From Allobosea thiooxidans (GTDB lineage: Bacteria; Pseudomonadota; Alphaproteobacteria; Rhizobiales; Beijerinckiaceae), in contig NZ_FUYX01000012.1 of the NCBI RefSeq assembly GCF_900168195.1, positions 1 through 64,000 of the forward strand: a stretch of 64,000 nucleotides of DNA, in the 5' to 3' direction. Made by a program: the position numbers and the translations under genes. Below the pieces are notes generated by a model. The model did not search any database, was not told the DNA's origin, and saw only the letters and a list, made by a program, of their open reading frames with translations. Each line of letters opens with the position of its first letter. Positions within the stretch are counted from its first letter, which is position 1. Below are positions 26,592 through 35,714 of this stretch, piece after piece.

Positions 26592-27503
26592 ATGGCTGCT
26601 TTGGTCAAGGCGGAAAGACGGGATCTCGGCGAGGTGCTGGCGGCGCGGCTGCTCGGCGAGATCCGCGAGCAGGGTCTCGCCGCCGGCGCGCATCTGCGCT
26701 CGCAGGAGCTGGCGGGCCGCCTCGGCGTCTCGCGCTTTCCGGTCGGCCAGGCTCTGCACCTCCTCGCGGACAAAGGCGTGCTGCGCCATGAGCGCAATCG
26801 CGGCTATTTCGTCGCCAAGGCCGAGCTGCCCTCGGCCGAGGAGCTCGGCCTCCAGCCCGAGGACGGTCTCGCCGCCGTGTATTTCCGCATCGCCGACGAT
26901 CATCTGCGCGGGCTCCTGCCCGCTCGGATCACGGAGTCGGAGCTGCGCGAGCGCTATGGCCTGACGCGGGCCGAGCTCTCCAACATCCTGACCCGGATCG
27001 GCGCCGAGGGCTGGGCCGAGCGGCGGGCCGGCTATGGCTGGAGCTTCCTGCCGGTGCTGACCACGCCGGAGAGCCTCGAGCAGAGCTATCGCCTGCGCCT
27101 CGCGCTCGAGCCGGCCGCCCTGCTGGAACCCGGCTACGACCTGTCGCCGGAGCTGATCGCCGCCTGCCGGCAGGCCGAGGAGCGGCTCCTCGCCGGCGCC
27201 ATCGACACCGACAGCGCCGACGCCCTGCACGAGCGCGGCGTGCGCTTTCACGAGACGATCGTCGGCGCCAGCGGCAATCCCTTCTTCATCGACGCGATCA
27301 GGCGGCTGAACCGGATCCGCCGCCTGCTGTCCTACCGGTCGATGCTCGATCGCGGCCGCTATCGCGCGCAATGCGAGGAGCATCTCGCGATCCTCGACAG
27401 CCTGGCCCGGCGCGACCAGGAGGAGGCCGCGGCCCGCCTCAGGAGCCATCTCGGCCACACCATCGACAATCTGGCGCGGATCCGCCCGCTGCTTTCACGC
27501 TGA
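26592..27503 (+). CDS. GntR-family transcriptional regulator (FCD type)
   Basis: A 303-residue protein with a winged-HTH near residues 12-78 (EVLAARLLGEIREQGLAAGA followed by LAGRLGVSRFPVGQALHLLA and a GYFVAK-type wing). A second winged-helix-like segment at about 95-160 (SELRERYGLTRAELSNILTR) precedes an all-helical FCD effector domain (LRLALEPAALLEPGY, HERGVRFHETIVGASGN, ARLRSHLGHTI). FCD regulators bind organic acids. It is third in the aconitase/TctC cluster and probably controls it. The extra middle HTH-like segment is unusual for GntR proteins. Confidence 0.92.
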   Translation: MAALVKAERRDLGEVLAARLLGEIREQGLAAGAHLRSQELAGRLGVSRFPVGQALHLLADKGVLRHERNRGYFVAKAELPSAEELGLQPEDGLAAVYFRIADDHLRGLLPARITESELRERYGLTRAELSNILTRIGAEGWAERRAGYGWSFLPVLTTPESLEQSYRLRLALEPAALLEPGYDLSPELIAACRQAEERLLAGAIDTDSADALHERGVRFHETIVGASGNPFFIDAIRRLNRIRRLLSYRSMLDRGRYRAQCEEHLAILDSLARRDQEEAAARLRSHLGHTIDNLARIRPLLSR

Positions 27504-27626
27504 TCGGCTTCGGCGTGGCTGCAAGGTCGGGTCGAGCCGATCCCTGATCCAGTCGCCGACGATCGAGATCGACACCGTCGCTATCCCGCGTGAGCGCGGC
27601 CGGTGCGAGCAGGCAACCTCCGTCGC

Positions 27627-27720
27627 CCATGACGAAGCGGCCATCGCCCGGGCCTTCGCGGCCGGGGTGAGCGCCTTCACGACGGATCGGCCGGATCTGG
27701 CGATCGCGTTGCGGCCGTAG
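27627..27720 (+). pseudogene. Possible 3' remnant of a glycerophosphodiester phosphodiesterase
   Basis: The frame reads HDEAAIARAFAAGVSAFTTD, then RPDLAIALRP and stop, which resembles the C-terminal end of GDPD enzymes (a Gly-Val-x-xxx-Thr-Thr-Asp-Arg-Pro motif). No other GDPD parts are found upstream. The call is tentative. Confidence 0.35.
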
Positions 27721-27735
27721 CCGGTCCGGGCAGGC

Positions 27736-28758
27736 TCAGTTGCCCATGATCTTCTCGAAGACCAGCCGGGCATGGGGGCTCGTCTCCGAATAGGAGACGA
27801 CCTCGCAGCCCTGGCGGAGCGGGCCGGCGCCGCGCAGGACGAGGTCGAGCTGGCCGTTCCGCTGGATCGTGCGGCCGCTCACCCTGTAGCTGGCGGGCTC
27901 GCAGCCCTTCTTGAAGGCATAGGCCGTGCCTTCGAAGGCCTCGCCGTTCCAGCGCCCCTCCACCAGCACCGTGCCGGGCTTGACCACGTCGCGCAGGGAT
28001 GGCTTCGGCTGCGCGTAGATGATCCGGTTTCCGGCCATCTCCATCAGGCTGCCATTGTGGTCGGCGCCGATGAACGGCGACGGCTCGTCGCCGTCCGCCG
28101 TCGCGGCGGCGGGGGCTGCAGCTCGCTGCGCAACCGGCTTGCGCTCGCCCGGGGCGGCGGCATGCCCGTCGGGCCAGGCGACGCTGACCATCTCGCCGGA
28201 GCGGTCGAAGCGGACGACGTTGCGGCACTGCGCGGCGCCGATCTTGCCGCAACTCAGGCCATGGAGGTGGAGGATGAGCTGGTAGCCGTTGCGCAGGGTC
28301 TCCTGGATCTCGGCGCCGCGCAGCATCGTGTCGCTGATGGCGTAGCTGCCGTCCGGTTTCGAGATCGCCCAGCGTGCGCCATAGCCGGCGGTCCCGGAAT
28401 CATAGCTCGGCGCCCCGTCGCAGGGCGCGCGGGCTGACGTCATGAACAGGTCGCCTCGGCCGTCGCTGTTGACGTCGACCACGGTGGCGAAGGGGCTCTC
28501 GAACCGGGCGCCGGCATCCCCGCGGCCCGTGGCCTTGGTAAGCTCGGCGCAGTTCCGGTCGAGATCGCGCTTGTAGGCTTCCACGATCGGCTCGGCGGCC
28601 GGCGGCACGGGCAGGGGGCCGGCCCCGCCCGGCAGGGTGCCCTTGTCCAGTGTGATGACCGTGTAGACCAGCTCGCTTTGCGCCGATTGCGCCGCCGAGA
28701 AGAAAAAGATGGTCAGGGCCAGGAGGAAGGCGAAGCTCAGGAAGCGGACGGGAGACAT
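27736..28758 (-). CDS. Exported hypothetical protein with a calcium-loop-like motif
   Basis: The 340-residue product begins MSPVRFLSFAFLLALTIFFF, a signal peptide, from ATG 28758. Residues near 90-105 read VVDVNSDGRGDLFMTSARAP, where DVNSDGRGD has the spacing of an EF-hand or FG-GAP calcium loop. The middle is beta-rich (SGTAGYGARWAISKPDGSYA) and several Cys could form disulphides (CAELTK, CGKIGAAQC, KKGCEPAS, RQGCEVVS). The C-terminal region has a repeated strand pattern. No family recognised. It probably acts in the periplasm or outside. A 225-base gap separates it from the next exported protein on the other strand. Confidence 0.7.
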   Translation of the reverse strand: MSPVRFLSFAFLLALTIFFFSAAQSAQSELVYTVITLDKGTLPGGAGPLPVPPAAEPIVEAYKRDLDRNCAELTKATGRGDAGARFESPFATVVDVNSDGRGDLFMTSARAPCDGAPSYDSGTAGYGARWAISKPDGSYAISDTMLRGAEIQETLRNGYQLILHLHGLSCGKIGAAQCRNVVRFDRSGEMVSVAWPDGHAAAPGERKPVAQRAAAPAAATADGDEPSPFIGADHNGSLMEMAGNRIIYAQPKPSLRDVVKPGTVLVEGRWNGEAFEGTAYAFKKGCEPASYRVSGRTIQRNGQLDLVLRGAGPLRQGCEVVSYSETSPHARLVFEKIMGN

Positions 28759-28984
28759 GGTCACCAGCGGCAGGCGGATCGTGGCGGGGAACCTGCCCCG
28801 CCGGCGCTGAAACCCGGGTCAATTCGGCAGATAAAATTGCATCGAATTGCAGCTTTCCTGCCGACCGGGGCGGTTCGAAGCCGAGCGATCGTCCGCGCCT
28901 CGCATTTGCCGCCTGCCGCCGGGATCGAAATCGGGTTTCGCGTGTTGTTCCCGTGCGCCCTCAGCGAGGCGCAAGGAGCTGGAC

Positions 28985-29437
28985 ATGATGACGATCAGGC
29001 AGACCGCCGTTTCCTTCGCAGCCTTTTTGGCGTTGGCTTCGCCCGCTCTCGGGCAGTCCTCCCGCTCGCTCGGCCCGTCGACCGGGTCGGTCCGCATCGA
29101 GCAGGTCCAGGCTGGCTTCATCGCCTCCGGCGAGGCGGGCGGCGGAACGTTGCGCTTTCGCGGCCGCTCCTATCCGATCACGGTCGGCGGTCTCGGTATC
29201 GGCTCGATCGGCGCCTCCCGCACCGTCGCTTCGGGATCCGTCTACGGCCTGCGGAATGTCTCCGACTTCGCCGGCGCCTATGTCCAGCTGAAGGAAGGCT
29301 GGGCCGTCGGCGACCAGGGGCGCGGCACGGTCTGGCTGCGCAACGACAAGGGCGTGACCCTGAACCTCGCCACCCGCCGTCAGGGGCTTCAGCTCTCGCT
29401 GGGGGCCGACGGCGTGCTGATCGGCTTCAAGCGCTAG
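28985..29437 (+). CDS. Exported conserved hypothetical protein
   Basis: The ATG at 28985 follows AAGGAG by six bases. The 150-residue product starts with a signal peptide (MMTIRQTAVSFAAFLALASPALG, cut after AxG). The mature part has evenly spaced Gly-rich strands: FRGRSYPITVGGLGIGSIGA, then VYGLRNVSDFAGAYVQLKEG and a WAVGDQGRGTVWL segment, ending in LSLGADGVLIGFKR. This looks like a compact beta-sandwich, perhaps a lipid or envelope protein. I have seen similar short proteins in many Rhizobiales but cannot name the family with confidence. Confidence 0.75.
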   Translation: MMTIRQTAVSFAAFLALASPALGQSSRSLGPSTGSVRIEQVQAGFIASGEAGGGTLRFRGRSYPITVGGLGIGSIGASRTVASGSVYGLRNVSDFAGAYVQLKEGWAVGDQGRGTVWLRNDKGVTLNLATRRQGLQLSLGADGVLIGFKR

Positions 29438-29523
29438 TCGGACAACAGCGATAGGCCACCGCGTCTCCGGCAGGGGCGCGGCGACCGAACGGCTGGGCCG
29501 TCTGCATCATAGGCTCTAGGCAT

Positions 29524-30576
29524 TTGCGCTGCCTGGACTATTGTGCGGCCGCTTTGACGACCTTTCTCATCCCCTTCGCCATCTCCGCTGCCGCCGCCAT
29601 CCTGGCGGCGGTTCTCTGCGTCTGGCTGCGCCCGCTGCTGGTGCGCTATGCGCTCGCCCGGCCCAATGCCCGCTCCAGCCACAAGGTGCCGACGCCGCAG
29701 GGCGGCGGCATCGCCGTCCTGGCCGGGGCGTTCCTGGCGCTGGCGCTCGGTCTCTGGCTGAGCCCCCTGGAAGGCGAGGCGGGGCGGACCCTGCTCGTCG
29801 TCGCGCTGGCGGCGACGGCGCTGGCTGTGGTTGGCGCCTGGGACGATATCCGGCCGCTGCCCGCCGGCTTGCGGCTGGTGCTTCAGGCGGCCTGCGTCGG
29901 CTTTGTCCTGTTCCGCGCCGCTCCGGAGCTGCGCCTGTTTCCGGAGCTGATGCCGCTGGCGCTCGAGCGAGCGCTCGCTTTGCTGGCGGGGGTCTGGTTC
30001 GTCAACCTCGTCAATTTCATGGATGGGCTCGACTGGATCACCTTGGCCGGCATCGTGCCGCTCACGGGCGCGCTGGCACTGGCGGGCGGCTACGGCATCG
30101 TCGACCCCCTGACCGGCTGGCTCGCGGCGGCGATCTGCGGCGGCTTGGTCGGCTTCGCGCCGTTCAACCGCCCGGTGGCGCGCCTCTTCCTCGGCGATGT
30201 CGGCTCGCTGCCGATCGGCCTGGTCACCGCCTATCTGCTCTATCGTCTTGCCGGTACCGGCGCCTTCGCGGCCGCGCTGATCCTGCCGCTCTACCATGTC
30301 GCGGATTCGACCATCACGCTGCTGCGGCGCCTGCTGCGCGGCGAGCGGGTCTGGGAGGCGCACCGATCGCATTTCTACCAGCAGGCGACCGCCAACGGCT
30401 TCAGTGTGATGGCGGTGGTCGGGCAGGTCTTCCTGCTCAACCTGGTCCTCGCCGGGCTGGCCGCGGTCGCGCTCGCCGTGCCGGGGCTGCCCACGCAGTT
30501 CGCCTGCGTCGCGCTTGCGGTCATGCTGACCGGGCTGCTCCTGCGCCGCTTCGCGACGGGGCCTCGCCATGGCTAG
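29524..30576 (+). CDS. WecA/MraY-family undecaprenyl-phosphate sugar-1-phosphate transferase
   Basis: About 350 residues with some ten membrane helices. Conserved motifs include HKVPTPQGGGIAVLAG, AWDDIRPLPAG (a DD pair at the active site), VNFMDGLDWITLAG, and LFLGDVGSLPIG followed by the EAHRSHFYQQA loop. They match WecA/WbpL enzymes, which load the first sugar phosphate onto undecaprenyl phosphate for O-antigen or capsule synthesis. No ATG fits; TTG at 29524 or 29554 is the likely start. The next gene overlaps by eight bases. Confidence 0.92.
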   Translation: MRCLDYCAAALTTFLIPFAISAAAAILAAVLCVWLRPLLVRYALARPNARSSHKVPTPQGGGIAVLAGAFLALALGLWLSPLEGEAGRTLLVVALAATALAVVGAWDDIRPLPAGLRLVLQAACVGFVLFRAAPELRLFPELMPLALERALALLAGVWFVNLVNFMDGLDWITLAGIVPLTGALALAGGYGIVDPLTGWLAAAICGGLVGFAPFNRPVARLFLGDVGSLPIGLVTAYLLYRLAGTGAFAAALILPLYHVADSTITLLRRLLRGERVWEAHRSHFYQQATANGFSVMAVVGQVFLLNLVLAGLAAVALAVPGLPTQFACVALAVMLTGLLLRRFATGPRHG

Positions 30577-31498
30577 CGAGCGCGTCCTCGTCACCGGCGC
30601 CAGCGGCTTCGTCGGCCCGCATGTGGTGGCGGCACTCGTGCAAGCCGGCTATCGCCTGCGCCTGGCCCTGCGACGCCCCCAGCCCGTGCCGGCAGGCGTC
30701 GAGACCGTGATGTTCGGCGATCTCTCCTCACCGATCGACTGGCAGGCGGCGCTGGCGGGCGTCGACCACGTCGTCCACATGGCCGGCCTCGCCCATGCCG
30801 GGCCGGGCCTCGACGAGGCGCTCTACATCCGGATCAACACGCAGGCGACGCTGGACCTCGCACGGGCGGCGGCCGCCGCCGGCGTCCGGCGCTTCGTCTA
30901 TCTCTCCTCGATTAAGGCGCTGTCCGGCGCTGTCGACGGACCGCCGTTGGCCGAGGATGCCCCGCCGATGCCCGGCGACGCCTATGGCCGCTCCAAGCTC
31001 GCGGCGGAGCAGGGGCTGGCGGCTCTCGATCTCGAATGGGTCGCGCTGCGCCCGGTGCTGATCTACGGGCCGGGGGTCAAGGCCAATATGGCGGCGCTGC
31101 TCAGGCTGGCGCGCCTGCCGTTGCCGCTGCCCTTCGGCGGGCTCGCGGCCGGGCGCTCGCTGCTCGCCGTCGAGAACATGGCCGATGCGATCCGCTTCGC
31201 GCTGACGCCGGCTTGCCCGCCGCGCCGCAGCTACGCCGTGTCGGATCCCGCGCCGATCAGCGTCGCCGACATGCTGGCGGCGATGCGCTCCGGCCTCGGC
31301 CGTAGCCCGGGCCTGGTCGCGATCCCGGAAGCGTGGCTCAGGCGACTGGCGCGCCTCGCCGGGCGCGAGGAAACCTTCCTGAAGCTGGCGGGCAGCCTGG
31401 TTGCGCGCCCCGAACGCCTGCTCAGGGCCGGCTGGCAGCCACCGGCAGAGACGCGGGCGGCGCTGGCACGTCTGGCTGCGCCTCGCCACGACGGCTGA
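30569..31498 (+). CDS. NAD-dependent sugar epimerase/dehydratase
   Basis: A 309-residue extended SDR. MASERVLVTGASGFVGPHVV carries the GxxGxxG NAD site, LSSIKALSG the Ser of the active site, and DAYGRSKLAAEQGL the YxxxK pair near residue 137. It is overlapped by the preceding WecA-like gene by eight bases, so they are translationally coupled, as in wbpK/wbpL-type pairs that make and transfer a precursor sugar. Its 3' end overlaps the end of the converging CapD-like gene by 77 bases. The exact sugar is unknown. Confidence 0.92.
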   Translation: MASERVLVTGASGFVGPHVVAALVQAGYRLRLALRRPQPVPAGVETVMFGDLSSPIDWQAALAGVDHVVHMAGLAHAGPGLDEALYIRINTQATLDLARAAAAAGVRRFVYLSSIKALSGAVDGPPLAEDAPPMPGDAYGRSKLAAEQGLAALDLEWVALRPVLIYGPGVKANMAALLRLARLPLPLPFGGLAAGRSLLAVENMADAIRFALTPACPPRRSYAVSDPAPISVADMLAAMRSGLGRSPGLVAIPEAWLRRLARLAGREETFLKLAGSLVARPERLLRAGWQPPAETRAALARLAAPRHDG

Positions 31499-33386
31499 AA
31501 TCCGGGATCGCCTCGTCGAGCACGGCAAGGGCGGCCGCCCGGTCGTCGGCCTTCAACGCCTCTTCCAGCCGCGACAGCCAGCCCTGGATCCGGGCCCGGC
31601 CGGCGAAGATCGGCTTGGCGGCCATCACGCCGTCGAGCCCCGTCTCGGCCATGGGTTCGTCGCGGGCGAACAGGATCTCGTTCAGCCGCTCGCCGGGCCG
31701 GACGCCGGACACGACGATCTCGATGTCCTCGCCCGGCTCGAAGCCGGCGAGGCGGATCATCCGCTCGGCCAGGTCCATGATCCGCATCGGCTGGCCCATC
31801 TTGAGGACGTAGACCGCGGCCCGCTCCGCCTCCGGCCCGCCCGCCGGCGCATGGGACGCGGCGGTCAGCACGAGGTCGCAAGCCTCGCGGATGGTCATGA
31901 AGTAGCGGATCATCTCCGGGCTGGTGACGGTGATCGGCCCGCCACGGGCGATCTGCGCCTTGAATTTCGGCACCACCGAGCCGACCGAGCCGAGCACGTT
32001 GCCGAAGCGCACGGCCACGAGACGCATGCCCGAGGCGGCGGCGACGAACTCGGCATCGCGCGACTGGGTGTACATCTCGGCGAAGCGCTTCGTCGCGCCG
32101 AGCATCGAGACCGGCTCGATCGCCTTGTCCGTCGAGATCAGCACGAAAGTCCTGGCGCCGGCGGCGACGGCCGCGTCGGCGACGTTCACCGAGCCGAAGA
32201 TGTTGGTCTTGATGCCTTCGCTCCAGTCCGCCTCGAGATAGGGGACATGCTTCAGCGCGGCGGCGTGGATCACGATGTCGGGCCGGAAGGCGACGAAGAG
32301 CGGCATAATGCGCTCGCGGTCGCGAACATCGGCCAGCACGCCGGCGACCGTCGTGTCGGGCGCCTGCACGGCGAGCTGCTCGGTGATCTGGAACAGGGCC
32401 GGCTCGGAGCTTTCTACGACCAGGATCTCGGCCGCGCCGAAGGCGGCGCAGCGCAGGCAGATCTCGGAGCCGATCGAGCCGCCGCCGCCGGTGACGATGA
32501 CGCGCTTGCCCTTCAGGAAGCCGCCCAGCCTTTCGCGGTCGATGGCGACGGTCGAGCGGACCAGCAGGTCCTCGATCTCGAGCGGCGCGATCTCGGTGTC
32601 GCGCGCGCCCTCACCCAGGCTCTCGATGCGCGAGATCGGCAGGGCGAGCTTGCGCGTCCGGGCGAGCCATTTCTCGGGCTGCGCCTCGGGCAGGAGCGCC
32701 GAAGGTGTCGCGACGATCCGGCGATAGGCCTCGCCCCGTTCCGCCGCCTCTTCGGCGATCCGCTCGATGTCGGAGAGCAGCCCGAGGACGGGGATGCCGC
32801 GGATCGACTGGCCGAGGTCATCGATGCGCGGCGACAGGATGCCGGCAGGCCGGAGCCGGCGCATCGTTCCCGATTCCATGGCGCGGATCACCATCTCGAC
32901 CTCGACGCCGCGGCCGAGGATCAGGGCGGGCAGGGTCGCATCGCGCACGGCGCTGGTGCGCGAGCGCGCATATTTGAAGTAGCGATAGGCGAGGCGCGGC
33001 CCGCCCAGCAGCGCGTTCTGGACGAGCCAGTAGAGCGCGATGGTGATCTTGCCGAAATAGAAGCCACCGTAGAAATTCGGCGCGACCAGCACATAGTCGA
33101 CGGCGAGCAGCGTCACGGTCAGGACCGTGACCGCCTTGACGATGTTCGACAGGTCCGGCAGCGAGGCGAAGCGCCATTTCGAGCGGTAAAGCGAGAAGAA
33201 CCAGTAGACCAGCCCGGCATAGGCGACGAAGAAGGGCAGGAAGCTCGGCAGGTAGCGCAGATGCTCCTCGAGAAGCACGCCTTCGAAGCGGACGACGAAG
33301 ACGAGCCAGATCGCCAGCGCCGTGACCAGCAGGTCATGCAGGACGACGGCGAGCTTCTTCAGATTCTGTTTGGGCAGGATGGCCAT
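31422..33386 (-). CDS. CapD/WbpM-family nucleoside-diphosphate-sugar dehydratase
   Basis: A 654-residue protein with four N-terminal membrane helices (residues 12-130), a CoA-binding-like domain with a Gly-rich segment, and an extended SDR domain beginning KGKRVIVTGGGGSIGSEICL near residue 290. The active site has SMLGATKRFAEM, where the usual Tyr of YxxxK is replaced by Met as in WbpM-type enzymes with a Met/Lys variant. Such enzymes are 4,6-dehydratases or epimerases of UDP-GlcNAc feeding O-antigen, capsule or N-glycan. It converges on the epimerase gene and belongs to the same surface-sugar group. Confidence 0.93.
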   Translation of the reverse strand: MAILPKQNLKKLAVVLHDLLVTALAIWLVFVVRFEGVLLEEHLRYLPSFLPFFVAYAGLVYWFFSLYRSKWRFASLPDLSNIVKAVTVLTVTLLAVDYVLVAPNFYGGFYFGKITIALYWLVQNALLGGPRLAYRYFKYARSRTSAVRDATLPALILGRGVEVEMVIRAMESGTMRRLRPAGILSPRIDDLGQSIRGIPVLGLLSDIERIAEEAAERGEAYRRIVATPSALLPEAQPEKWLARTRKLALPISRIESLGEGARDTEIAPLEIEDLLVRSTVAIDRERLGGFLKGKRVIVTGGGGSIGSEICLRCAAFGAAEILVVESSEPALFQITEQLAVQAPDTTVAGVLADVRDRERIMPLFVAFRPDIVIHAAALKHVPYLEADWSEGIKTNIFGSVNVADAAVAAGARTFVLISTDKAIEPVSMLGATKRFAEMYTQSRDAEFVAAASGMRLVAVRFGNVLGSVGSVVPKFKAQIARGGPITVTSPEMIRYFMTIREACDLVLTAASHAPAGGPEAERAAVYVLKMGQPMRIMDLAERMIRLAGFEPGEDIEIVVSGVRPGERLNEILFARDEPMAETGLDGVMAAKPIFAGRARIQGWLSRLEEALKADDRAAALAVLDEAIPDFSRRGEAQPDVPAPPASLPVAASRP

Positions 33387-33444
33387 GCCGGGCCGATATC
33401 CCGCTCCCTCGGCGGCTTGTCAACGCGCAGGGGTGCGGATCGTG

Positions 33445-34119
33445 TCAGCTCTGGCTCGGTCGGGCTTCCAGCGCGCTCAGGAGGAAGCTGATCATGTCGT
33501 CGGGCGAAGGGCCCGGAATGCACTCGCATTGCGTGATCAGCAGCGGGTGCATGAAGCGGATCATCGCGGTGCGGATGCAGCCCGTCGCCTGGGCCGGCTC
33601 CATCGGCCTGAACTCGCCCCGGGCGATGCCGTCGGCCACGACTCCGCGCAGCACGACGTCGAAACGCTCGATATGGGCGATGATCGCGTCCCAGCTCTCC
33701 TCCATCGCCGCGCAGACCATCTCCTGCATCCGGGCATGCCCGGCGAAGCGGGCGGCGTTGAGCCGGTAGGAGGTGGCGAGGATGTCGCGCAGCCGCTCGG
33801 CGGCGGAGCGGTCCTCGGCGGCGATGCTGGCGATCGCCTCTTCCTGTTCGCGCTTGTAGCGCTCCAGCACGGCTTCGTTGATCGACTTCTTGGAGTCGAA
33901 GAAGCGGTAGACATTCGCGGGGCTCATCCGTAGGGACTTCGCGATGTCCGCCACGGTCGTCTTCTGATAGCCGATGTCCCGAAAAAAACGTTCGGCGGTA
34001 TCGACGATGATCTGCTTGGTATCGCGTTCGGATTGACTCACGGCGGCGCCGGCTTGTTTGATTTCGACGAATGCGGTGAAGAATTGATCCATATGACGAA
34101 TTTCGTCATTCGTCAACAT
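33445..34119 (-). CDS. TetR-family transcriptional regulator
   Basis: The frame from ATG 34119 encodes 224 residues; a second ATG at 34092 would give 215. The TetR HTH is at residues 32-80 (QIIVDTAERFFRDIGYQKTT, VADIAKSLRMSPANVYRFFDSK), followed by an all-helical ligand domain (ATSYRLNAARFAGHARMQEM). A perfect palindrome sits over or just ahead of these starts. The longer form would place that palindrome inside coding sequence, so I lean towards 34092. It lies beside cobQ and the polysaccharide genes; the target beyond itself is unknown. Confidence 0.92.
   Translation of the reverse strand: MLTNDEIRHMDQFFTAFVEIKQAGAAVSQSERDTKQIIVDTAERFFRDIGYQKTTVADIAKSLRMSPANVYRFFDSKKSINEAVLERYKREQEEAIASIAAEDRSAAERLRDILATSYRLNAARFAGHARMQEMVCAAMEESWDAIIAHIERFDVVLRGVVADGIARGEFRPMEPAQATGCIRTAMIRFMHPLLITQCECIPGPSPDDMISFLLSALEARPSQS
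34094..34108. promoter_or_regulatory. Perfect palindrome at the TetR gene start (autoregulatory operator)
   Basis: TGACGAA-T-TTCGTCA is a perfect 7-1-7 inverted repeat ending two bases from the ATG at 34092 (on the minus strand). TetR proteins usually bind a palindrome in their own promoter. A further half-site, TTCGTCA, lies at 34109-34115 on the same strand as the right arm. Confidence 0.6.
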
Positions 34120-34232
34120 TATGGCGAATAAAGACTTTTGCCTTGACCTGCATCAATTCTGCCGGAAATCGAATGCTGACAGCAGCTGCCATGGCGGGAG
34201 CGCGCCTGGCCGCTGGCCGGCAGCCGGGCCGT

Positions 34233-35714
34233 TCATGAGGCCGAAGGCCGCGATTTCGCGATATCCAGCAGCGCATTGACGTCGAGATGGCGTCCGAGAT
34301 GCTCTGCCAGCGCGTCGAGCGTTCCGTCGACGGCCGCGTCATAGTCGAGCGTCGACGCCAGCTTGGCGCCGGCGATCCGCGCGAGCCAGGCTCCCCGCAC
34401 TGCGTCGGAGGCAAAGATGCCATGCAGATAGCTGCCGGCGACCCGCCCGTCGGGGCTCGCGGCGCCCTCGGCCCGCCCGTTGACCTGGAACGGCGCGCGG
34501 GCGGTGTCGGCCCCCAGGGTGCGGCCGAGATGGATCTCATAGGCTCGTCCGCCGGTAGAGCCGGCGATGTCGTGGAAATCGACCTCCCGGACGGTCTTCT
34601 CGACATCGAGGCTGGTCTCGACATCGAGCAGGCCAAGCCCTGCCGCCTCACCGGCGGGGCCTTCCAGGCCGAGCGGGTCGCGCACCACGCGTCCGAGCAG
34701 CTGGTAGCCGCCGCAGAGGCCGAGGACATGTCCGCCGCGGCGGCGATGGGCGAGGATGTCGATGTCCCAGCCTTCCCGTCGCAGCGCCGCGAGGTCGCGC
34801 AGCGTGGTCTTCGATCCCGGCAGGATGACGAGGTCGGCGTCGCCCGGCAGCGGCTGGCCGGGGCCGATCATCATGAGATCGACCGCCGCTTCGAGCTTCA
34901 GCGGGTCGAGATCGTCGAAATTGGCGATGCCGGGCAGCACCGGCACGACGATCTTCAACCGCGCACCGGGTTTGCGTCCCGAGCGGATGTCGAGCCCATC
35001 CTCGGCGGGCAGGCGCGCGGCATCGGCGAACCAGGGGATGACGCCCAGCGAGGGCCAGCCCGTCGCGGTCGCGATCGTCTGGAGGCCGGGGCCGAACAGC
35101 CCGACATCGCCGCGGAAGCGGTTGATCGCGAAGGCGCGGATCATCGCGCGGTCGGCCGGATCGAGCACGGCATGGGTGCCGACAAGGCTGGCGATCACGC
35201 CGCCGCGGTCGATGTCGCCGATCAGGACGGCCGGCACGCCCGCCGCACGGGCGAAGCCGAGATTGGCGATGTCGCGGGCGCGCAGATTGGTTTCCGCCGG
35301 CGAACCGGCGCCTTCGACGATGACCAGATCGGCCTCCGCGCGCAGGCGCTCGAAGCTCTCTATCACCTGCGGCAGGAAATCGCCGCGCCTGGCGAAGTCG
35401 CGCGAGGCGAGGCGTCCCGCGACCCGGCCCTGCAGGATGATCTGGCTGCCCTGCTCGCCTTCCGGCTTCAGCAGGACGGGGTTCATGTCGGGATGGGGCG
35501 CAACGCCGGCGGCGCGTGCCTGGAGTGCCTGCGCGCGACCGATCTCGCCGGCGCTGGTCGCGGCGGCGTTGTTCGACATGTTCTGCGGCTTGAAGGGACG
35601 CACCCGCAGCCCGCGCCGCGCGAACAGCCGGCACAATCCGGCGACGACCAGCGACTTGCCGACATTGGAGCCGGTGCCGAGGATCATGATCGCAGGAGCA
35701 GGGGAAGGGGCCAT
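34233..35714 (-). CDS. cobQ: Cobyric acid synthase CobQ
   Basis: From ATG 35714 the product is 493 residues and starts [20 protein letters not shown]. The P-loop-like [14 protein letters not shown], the [11 protein letters not shown] block and [18 protein letters not shown] are CobQ/CbiP signatures. The C-terminal class-I amidotransferase has the nucleophile in [13 protein letters not shown] and the His in [11 protein letters not shown]. It amidates adenosyl-cobyrinic acid diamide four times to make cobyric acid in B12 synthesis. No other cob genes are adjacent and no cobalamin riboswitch is obvious upstream. The 147-base extension upstream of 35714 is open but unlikely to be coding. Confidence 0.95.
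   Translation of the reverse strand: MAPSPAPAIMILGTGSNVGKSLVVAGLCRLFARRGLRVRPFKPQNMSNNAAATSAGEIGRAQALQARAAGVAPHPDMNPVLLKPEGEQGSQIILQGRVAGRLASRDFARRGDFLPQVIESFERLRAEADLVIVEGAGSPAETNLRARDIANLGFARAAGVPAVLIGDIDRGGVIASLVGTHAVLDPADRAMIRAFAINRFRGDVGLFGPGLQTIATATGWPSLGVIPWFADAARLPAEDGLDIRSGRKPGARLKIVVPVLPGIANFDDLDPLKLEAAVDLMMIGPGQPLPGDADLVILPGSKTTLRDLAALRREGWDIDILAHRRRGGHVLGLCGGYQLLGRVVRDPLGLEGPAGEAAGLGLLDVETSLDVEKTVREVDFHDIAGSTGGRAYEIHLGRTLGADTARAPFQVNGRAEGAASPDGRVAGSYLHGIFASDAVRGAWLARIAGAKLASTLDYDAAVDGTLDALAEHLGRHLDVNALLDIAKSRPSAS

Noticed and set aside
31401..33491. Reading frame of 696 codons on the + strand
   Set aside because: Antisense to the CapD/WbpM-like gene, with typical shadow composition.
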